DNA from: Vallitaleaceae bacterium
GTDB taxonomy: Bacteria > Bacillota > Clostridia > Lachnospirales > Vallitaleaceae
Direction of reading: 5' to 3'
NCBI GenBank assembly: GCA_028277605.1
Contig: JANQFZ010000060.1
Coordinates: 1 to 36,759, forward strand
Length of the DNA: 36,759 nt
Every line of letters begins with the position of its first letter. Position 1 is the first letter of the stretch. Of the stretch, positions 33,067 through 36,759 are shown one piece after another. The position numbers and the translations under genes were made by a program. Under the pieces are notes generated by a model, which was not told the origin of the DNA, did no database searches, and saw only the letters and a program-made list of their open reading frames with translations.

Positions 33067-34560
33067 TTAACTCAGATTAAGGATATCAATGACTGTCTGT
33101 TTCATCTTATTGACTTCACAAGTCGTATTATGGATTATCTCAGCATTCAGTATGTCTTTTATTGCTTTAGGAATTGTTATTTTAGATATATCATGCATCT
33201 TTTGAATCAGTTCAAAATCTGAGAACTTATTATTTGATTCATCAAGAGCATTCATAACACTTCTAGTAAACTTATAAGGACTAGCTGTTGAAGCAATAAT
33301 GCTAGTGGTTGTATCTTTTGTCCGTTCTCTATATTTCTTATAGACAGAATAACCTACTGCTGTATGTGGATCCATTAGATAATTTGATTTTGAATAGACT
33401 TCATCAATAGCAAAATAGGTTTCTTCTTCTGAAGCATAATGTCCATAAAAAGCTCCTAACCCAGCTCTCATTTCATCTGATATCTTATATGCACCTTTTT
33501 CTGCTAGAGCCATCATAAGAGTGGTTACTTGTTCTGAACTATTGCCACTAAGCTGATACAGCAGTCTCTCTAGATTACTTGATATGAGAATATCCATGGA
33601 AGGGGTTATGGTTAGAATAAAATCTCTATTTTTATTATAAATACCTGTTGTCATAAAATCGTAAAGCACTTTATTATCATTAGATGCACATATCAATTTG
33701 TGCACAGGTAGTCCCATACATTTTGCATAGTAAGCAGCTAATATATTACCAAAATTACCTGTAGGTACGACAATATTGATGTGCTCTCCATTAGTAATTG
33801 ACTTATTATTAAGCAGCTTGCTGTATGTATAAAAATAATAAACAATTTGAGGTACAAGACGACCAATATTAATGGAATTAGCAGAAGAAAAACGAAACTC
33901 ATTCTTTTTCATTTTTTCCTGTAACTCCTTATCGGTAAACAGCTTTTTAACACTTGTCTGCGCATCATCAAAATTACCTTCTACGGCTACTACTGAAGTA
34001 TTAGTACCTTTTTGAGTAACCATTTGCTGCTCTTGTATTGGGCTAACACCATCCTTAGGATAAAAAACAATAATTCTAGTACCTTCTACATCAGCAAAGC
34101 CAGCCATGGCCGCCTTACCTGTATCTCCAGACGTAGCTGTTAAAATAACAATGTCCTTTTGAACACCTTGTTTTTTTGCTGCTGTTGTCATTAGGTGAGG
34201 TAATAAAGATAACGCCATATCTTTAAAAGCAATCGTTGGTCCATGAAATAATTCTAGAAAATGGATACCCTCTACTTCAACAACAGGTGCAATGTCTTTC
34301 GTATCAAATGAATAATCATACGCCTTATGTATACAATCTCTGAGCTCCTCTTCACTAAAATCCGTTAAATAGAGTCTCATAATCTCATAAGCTAAATCTT
34401 GATAACTAAGCTGAGACAACGCTTCTAAGCTTATATCTATCCTTGGTATTTGATCTGGGACATATAGACCTCCATCTTGACAAATACCGTTAATAATCGC
34501 CTGCGATGCTGTAATATTAGTTTCTCCACCTCTAGTACTCTTATATCGTAACGGGTTCAT
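33067..34560 (-). CDS. thrC: Threonine synthase
   Basis: PLP enzyme converting O-phosphohomoserine to threonine. The 497-residue protein is of the long (E. coli/yeast-like) class: it opens with RYKSTRGG, and the PLP lysine lies in GPTIAFKDMALSLLPHLM (Lys113 by the chosen start). TATSGDTGKAAMAGF is the phosphate-binding loop, followed by VPTGNFGNILAAYYAK. The ATG at 34560 follows CAGGTG at close spacing; an in-frame TTG six codons up is less likely. No hom or thrB gene is nearby. A shared intergenic region of 172 bases and a terminator separate it from the gene upstream. Confidence 0.94.
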   Translation of the reverse strand: MNPLRYKSTRGGETNITASQAIINGICQDGGLYVPDQIPRIDISLEALSQLSYQDLAYEIMRLYLTDFSEEELRDCIHKAYDYSFDTKDIAPVVEVEGIHFLELFHGPTIAFKDMALSLLPHLMTTAAKKQGVQKDIVILTATSGDTGKAAMAGFADVEGTRIIVFYPKDGVSPIQEQQMVTQKGTNTSVVAVEGNFDDAQTSVKKLFTDKELQEKMKKNEFRFSSANSINIGRLVPQIVYYFYTYSKLLNNKSITNGEHINIVVPTGNFGNILAAYYAKCMGLPVHKLICASNDNKVLYDFMTTGIYNKNRDFILTITPSMDILISSNLERLLYQLSGNSSEQVTTLMMALAEKGAYKISDEMRAGLGAFYGHYASEEETYFAIDEVYSKSNYLMDPHTAVGYSVYKKYRERTKDTTTSIIASTASPYKFTRSVMNALDESNNKFSDFELIQKMHDISKITIPKAIKDILNAEIIHNTTCEVNKMKQTVIDILNLS

Positions 34561-34648
34561 CCATACACCTGCTTTCAAGCTATTATTTTAAGAAATTATA
34601 TCATATTTAGTATGAGAACACAAATAGTATACTTTAACTCTTTAGTAT

Positions 34649-34683
34649 AAAAAAGAGCTATAGATTATCCATAGCTCTTTTTT
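34649..34683 (-). terminator. Strong bidirectional terminator
   Basis: Arms AAAAAAGAGCTAT (34649-34661) and ATAGCTCTTTTTT (34671-34683), a perfect 13-bp stem with a nine-base loop and T runs in both directions. It ends the SleB-like hydrolase transcript before thrC. Confidence 0.88.
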
Positions 34684-34732
34684 ATGTATTATCATAAGTT
34701 ATATATTGATAAATAATATAGGACTTGTCCAC

Positions 34733-35446
34733 TTAATACTTATAAAATTCATGAATACCATATTGAAATACTTTGGTTAAATGGTTATCAAACCAATTCA
34801 TAGATTTATCTGATGCTAAACACCTAGCCGCAAAGAACAAAGCACCGTTTGAATAATCCTCTCCCTTTAAAGCTCTTTGGACGGCTTCTTTTGTTTCTCC
34901 TGTTACTTGTACTGAATAGTACCTTCCATCTTTAATTGGTGAAAACTGAACTTTACCGTTTATGGTTTGATGTATAACCGCATAGATCGTATTTGGAAAT
35001 TTTCTATGCTCTACTCTATTTAGAACGACATTTGCAATAAGTACTTTACCAATTAAGTCTTCGTTAGTTGCCTCAGCTTCAACAATTTTTGTTAGAGCTT
35101 CATAATCTTTGGGCGATATATTTAAAATAATAGGTTCTCTTTTTTTCGATGTCTTAAATACTTGAATATCTGATTCGCTTAGTATTTCAGCTTTCTTCGG
35201 TCTTATGGATAATCGCTTTAATAAGTCGCCTGTACACAAGTCATGAAATGCATCCTCGAGAGTAATGCTACTCTCTTCAGTTTCTTCTTCTGTGACCTGC
35301 TTTTCTTTCATTGATTCTGAGGAGGGTTCTGCATGAACATAATATGTAGGTGTCCCCATACTCAGTATAGTCACAACCCACAGAAATCCCAGCATCCATA
35401 TCTTGAAGGAATGAAGCAGATTATGCTTAAAATTATTTTTAACCAT
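34733..35446 (-). CDS. Cell wall hydrolase, SleB-like (Hydrolase_2)
   Basis: Probable peptidoglycan-degrading enzyme, 237 residues. Residues about 12-38 form a signal peptide or membrane anchor (FKIWMLGFLWVVTILSMG). An acidic linker (EKQVTEEETEESS) follows. The C-terminal catalytic domain (about 115-237) has the SleB/CwlJ pattern: EAEATNEDLIGKVLIANVVLNRV with the catalytic Glu, FPNTIYAVIHQ, VQFSPIKDGRYY and ALFFAARC, ending in FYKY. Relatives act in spore cortex lysis or in vegetative wall turnover. There is no LysM or other wall-binding domain. AAGGAG precedes the ATG. It suits a spore-forming Gram-positive host but does not prove sporulation. Confidence 0.87.
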   Translation of the reverse strand: MVKNNFKHNLLHSFKIWMLGFLWVVTILSMGTPTYYVHAEPSSESMKEKQVTEEETEESSITLEDAFHDLCTGDLLKRLSIRPKKAEILSESDIQVFKTSKKREPIILNISPKDYEALTKIVEAEATNEDLIGKVLIANVVLNRVEHRKFPNTIYAVIHQTINGKVQFSPIKDGRYYSVQVTGETKEAVQRALKGEDYSNGALFFAARCLASDKSMNWFDNHLTKVFQYGIHEFYKY

Positions 35447-35841
35447 CTTTTTCTCCTTAATGAATCTTAATTAACATTAACCTTTGTGATGTAAAATATT
35501 GTATTTTTCTAACTCAAAGGCATTATAGTTGATTTGTTTTATTTTGTCAACTGATTTAAAGTTTTTTTGTGTATGTTTTATTTGAAATTCTACAATCAAA
35601 GGTGTTTCAACATATTATTTAGTTATATTTCACAGCTTATATGGGTATATTTTTGGGGTTTATTATATTAAATAACAGGAATTGTTCATATCTAACAAAA
35701 AACAATTTGTTAATTATGCTTAACATTTTTTTCATCCCTTATACCTATATTTTCAATGAAAGTAGGTATTTAAGCCTATATTTATCCTAATAATAGTATA
35801 TACAAGCTGTTAAAATATGTTATAATAATTCAGGTGGTCTT
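35447..35841. other. AT-rich intergenic region upstream of the AP2 gene
   Basis: 395 bases between divergent genes, with no ORF of note. It holds an inverted repeat ATACCTA (35741-35747) and TAGGTAT (35763-35769) and, right at the end, an extended -10 box TGTTATAAT (35818-35826). The only -35 candidate is the weak TATACA at 35799-35804. If this promoter is used, the AP2 leader is only about ten bases. Confidence 0.45.
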
Positions 35842-36645
35842 ATGCAAAAACTTACTGGCGTTTATAAAACTTATAAAAAAAACGGTCAACCCTATTATCG
35901 AGCATCTATTACATTTCGTTCTAAACACATTAGCCTTGGAAGCTTTAATGACCCTATTTTAGCTCATGAAGCCTATCAGCAGGCTTATTGTATTCTGTAC
36001 CAGACATCCAAACACTTAATAAACTATACAGATGACAGCGTTCTAAACTTTCATAAATGGATTGTACTAATTAATTACCGTGACAACGGGTACTATATTA
36101 AGACACCAATATATCTTCATAAATACTATTTTTCCTACTATTTAGATGAATCCATAGAGTTAAAATTTGATGTAGATGATCTATTCTACTATTCTAACCA
36201 TAAAATTTTTAAAAAGGGTTCCTATTTATTTGTAAACGACTACGGCATGCAGGTCAATATACTCTCTCGTTATGGAATCAAAAACTATGCTGTTTTAAAT
36301 AAGGATTATTACTTTGTAGATGGTGACCCGTCCAATTTTAGATATCAAAATATTATTATCATCAATAAATATCATGGTGTTAAAAAAAATACAACACATA
36401 ATAAAGCATCTTTTATTACCAAGATACATATTAATGGAGATTACATTGTTGGTCGGTACCATACCGAGATTAGAGCTGCCATCGCTTATAATAAAGCAGC
36501 CGATTATTTAGAGCAAAATACATCTTTTAATAAGAAATATCAAAGAAATTACGTGGAGCTTTCTGAACTAGAATATGAAAAAATATATAACACTCTTAAA
36601 ATATCAAATAAACTTCTTCTTTTAAAAAATAGATGTATCAAGTAG
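35842..36645 (+). CDS. Protein with two AP2/ERF-like DNA-binding domains
   Basis: A 267-residue cytosolic protein, probably DNA-binding. Residues about 5-52 form one AP2-like domain (GVYKTYKKNGQPYYRASITF, then SLGSFNDPILAHEAYQQA). Residues about 183-235 form a second, better-conserved one (FITKIHINGDYIVGRYHTEIRAAIAYNKAADYL). The middle part (about 65-180) is Tyr- and Asn-rich; its end, DGDPSNFRYQNIIIIN, recalls the core of AP2-linked HNH homing endonucleases but lacks the catalytic His residues, so it is likely a non-cleaving relative. The family occurs in Clostridia without a known role. AGGTGG lies four bases before the ATG. It is the last gene before the group II intron end and may be of mobile origin. 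Confidence 0.78.
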   Translation: MQKLTGVYKTYKKNGQPYYRASITFRSKHISLGSFNDPILAHEAYQQAYCILYQTSKHLINYTDDSVLNFHKWIVLINYRDNGYYIKTPIYLHKYYFSYYLDESIELKFDVDDLFYYSNHKIFKKGSYLFVNDYGMQVNILSRYGIKNYAVLNKDYYFVDGDPSNFRYQNIIIINKYHGVKKNTTHNKASFITKIHINGDYIVGRYHTEIRAAIAYNKAADYLEQNTSFNKKYQRNYVELSELEYEKIYNTLKISNKLLLLKNRCIK

Positions 36646-36664
36646 TTTAGCAAGATTTTACACA

Positions 36665-36759
36665 ATCGAGTAGGAGGTAATTGATTAATTCAATTACCGA
36701 CCTCTCACACCACCAAGCATACCGTTCGGTACTTGGCGGTTCAATAGAATTAACATACT
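36665..36759 (-). mobile_element. 3' end of a group II intron (domains V and VI), rest outside the window
   Basis: On the minus strand a 32-base hairpin has the layout of domain V: nine pairs (ACCGCCAAG with CTTGGTGGT, one as G-U), four pairs TACC/GGTA, a GAAC loop and a two-base 3' bulge (TG), spanning 36740-36709. CGC in the lower 5' strand could be the catalytic triad. GTGAGAGG then leads to a domain VI-like stem, GGTAATTG and CAATTACC, with the tail CTCCTACTCGAT whose bulged A could be the branch point and whose AT end would be the 3' splice site near 36665. The intron body and reverse transcriptase would lie beyond 36759. Confidence 0.65.

Noticed and set aside
1..36759. CRISPR arrays, tRNA or rRNA genes, intact insertion sequences, prophage or toxin-antitoxin pairs
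   Set aside because: No regularly spaced repeats, cloverleaf sequences, transposase genes or phage structural genes were recognised on either strand.

Overview
The window is AT-rich and gene-dense, with strong AAGGAGG-type ribosome binding sites. It carries a Gram-positive 6S RNA, several PTS components, a PPi-type phosphofructokinase, a glycyl radical enzyme and a SleB-type cell wall hydrolase. Together these point to an anaerobic, fermentative, low-GC Firmicute of class Clostridia, probably in or near Lachnospirales. The genus cannot be fixed from the sequence.

Layout. (1) 46-4874, minus strand: a sugar operon running deoC, GntR regulator, FGGY kinase, ABC substrate-binding lipoprotein. 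A sigma-A promoter and a perfect 16-bp palindrome overlapping its start site lie upstream. (2) 5087-6483: a CPBP membrane protease and a FlxA-like coiled-coil protein. (3) 6668-13059, minus strand: a DeoR regulator with its own terminator, then an MtlR/LicR-type PRD activator, separate fructose-family EIIA, EIIC and EIIB, and after a strong hairpin a Gfo/Idh/MocA oxidoreductase. (4) 13421-14641: an unrecognised secreted protein and a UPF0303/GlcG-like protein. (5) 14772-19882, plus strand: a C-O-lyase-type glycyl radical enzyme (GRE), its radical SAM activase, an RmlD-like reductase, a fructose-6-phosphate aldolase-type transaldolase and an HPr. (6) 20012-22084: an EF-G-like GTPase of the FusA2 kind with altered catalytic and guanine-specificity motifs. 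(7) 22528-27977: hisC, aroF, tyrA, aroA and an SGNH hydrolase. (8) 28172-28354: 6S RNA on the minus strand, then PPi-dependent phosphofructokinase, an HD-GYP protein, a cation diffusion facilitator, a flavin reductase, threonine synthase and a SleB-like hydrolase. (9) 35842-36645: a protein with two AP2-like domains, followed at the window edge by what looks like domains V and VI of a group II intron on the minus strand.

How the genes may work together. The most interesting part is regions 3 and 5. GRE, activase, Fsa-type aldolase, HPr and fructose-like EIIB/EIIC is the gene set of the E. coli pflDC-fsaB-frw and ybiWY-fsaA loci. Those have been reported to open 1,5-anhydrohexitol 6-phosphates to 1-deoxyfructose 6-phosphate, which Fsa splits to glyceraldehyde 3-phosphate and hydroxyacetone ('anhydroglycolysis'). 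This locus appears to be a Clostridial version with its own PTS and PRD regulator. It has two added genes: a Gfo/Idh/MocA oxidoreductase, the superfamily of the known 1,5-anhydrofructose reductase, and an RmlD-like reductase. The substrate assignment is inference from family and context.

Region 7 supplies shikimate and tyrosine steps, with HisC the likely aromatic aminotransferase. No tRNA, rRNA, CRISPR array or insertion sequence was seen. Two copies of a GGGACGGTTCC-type repeat occur, one of them inside the GRE operon.
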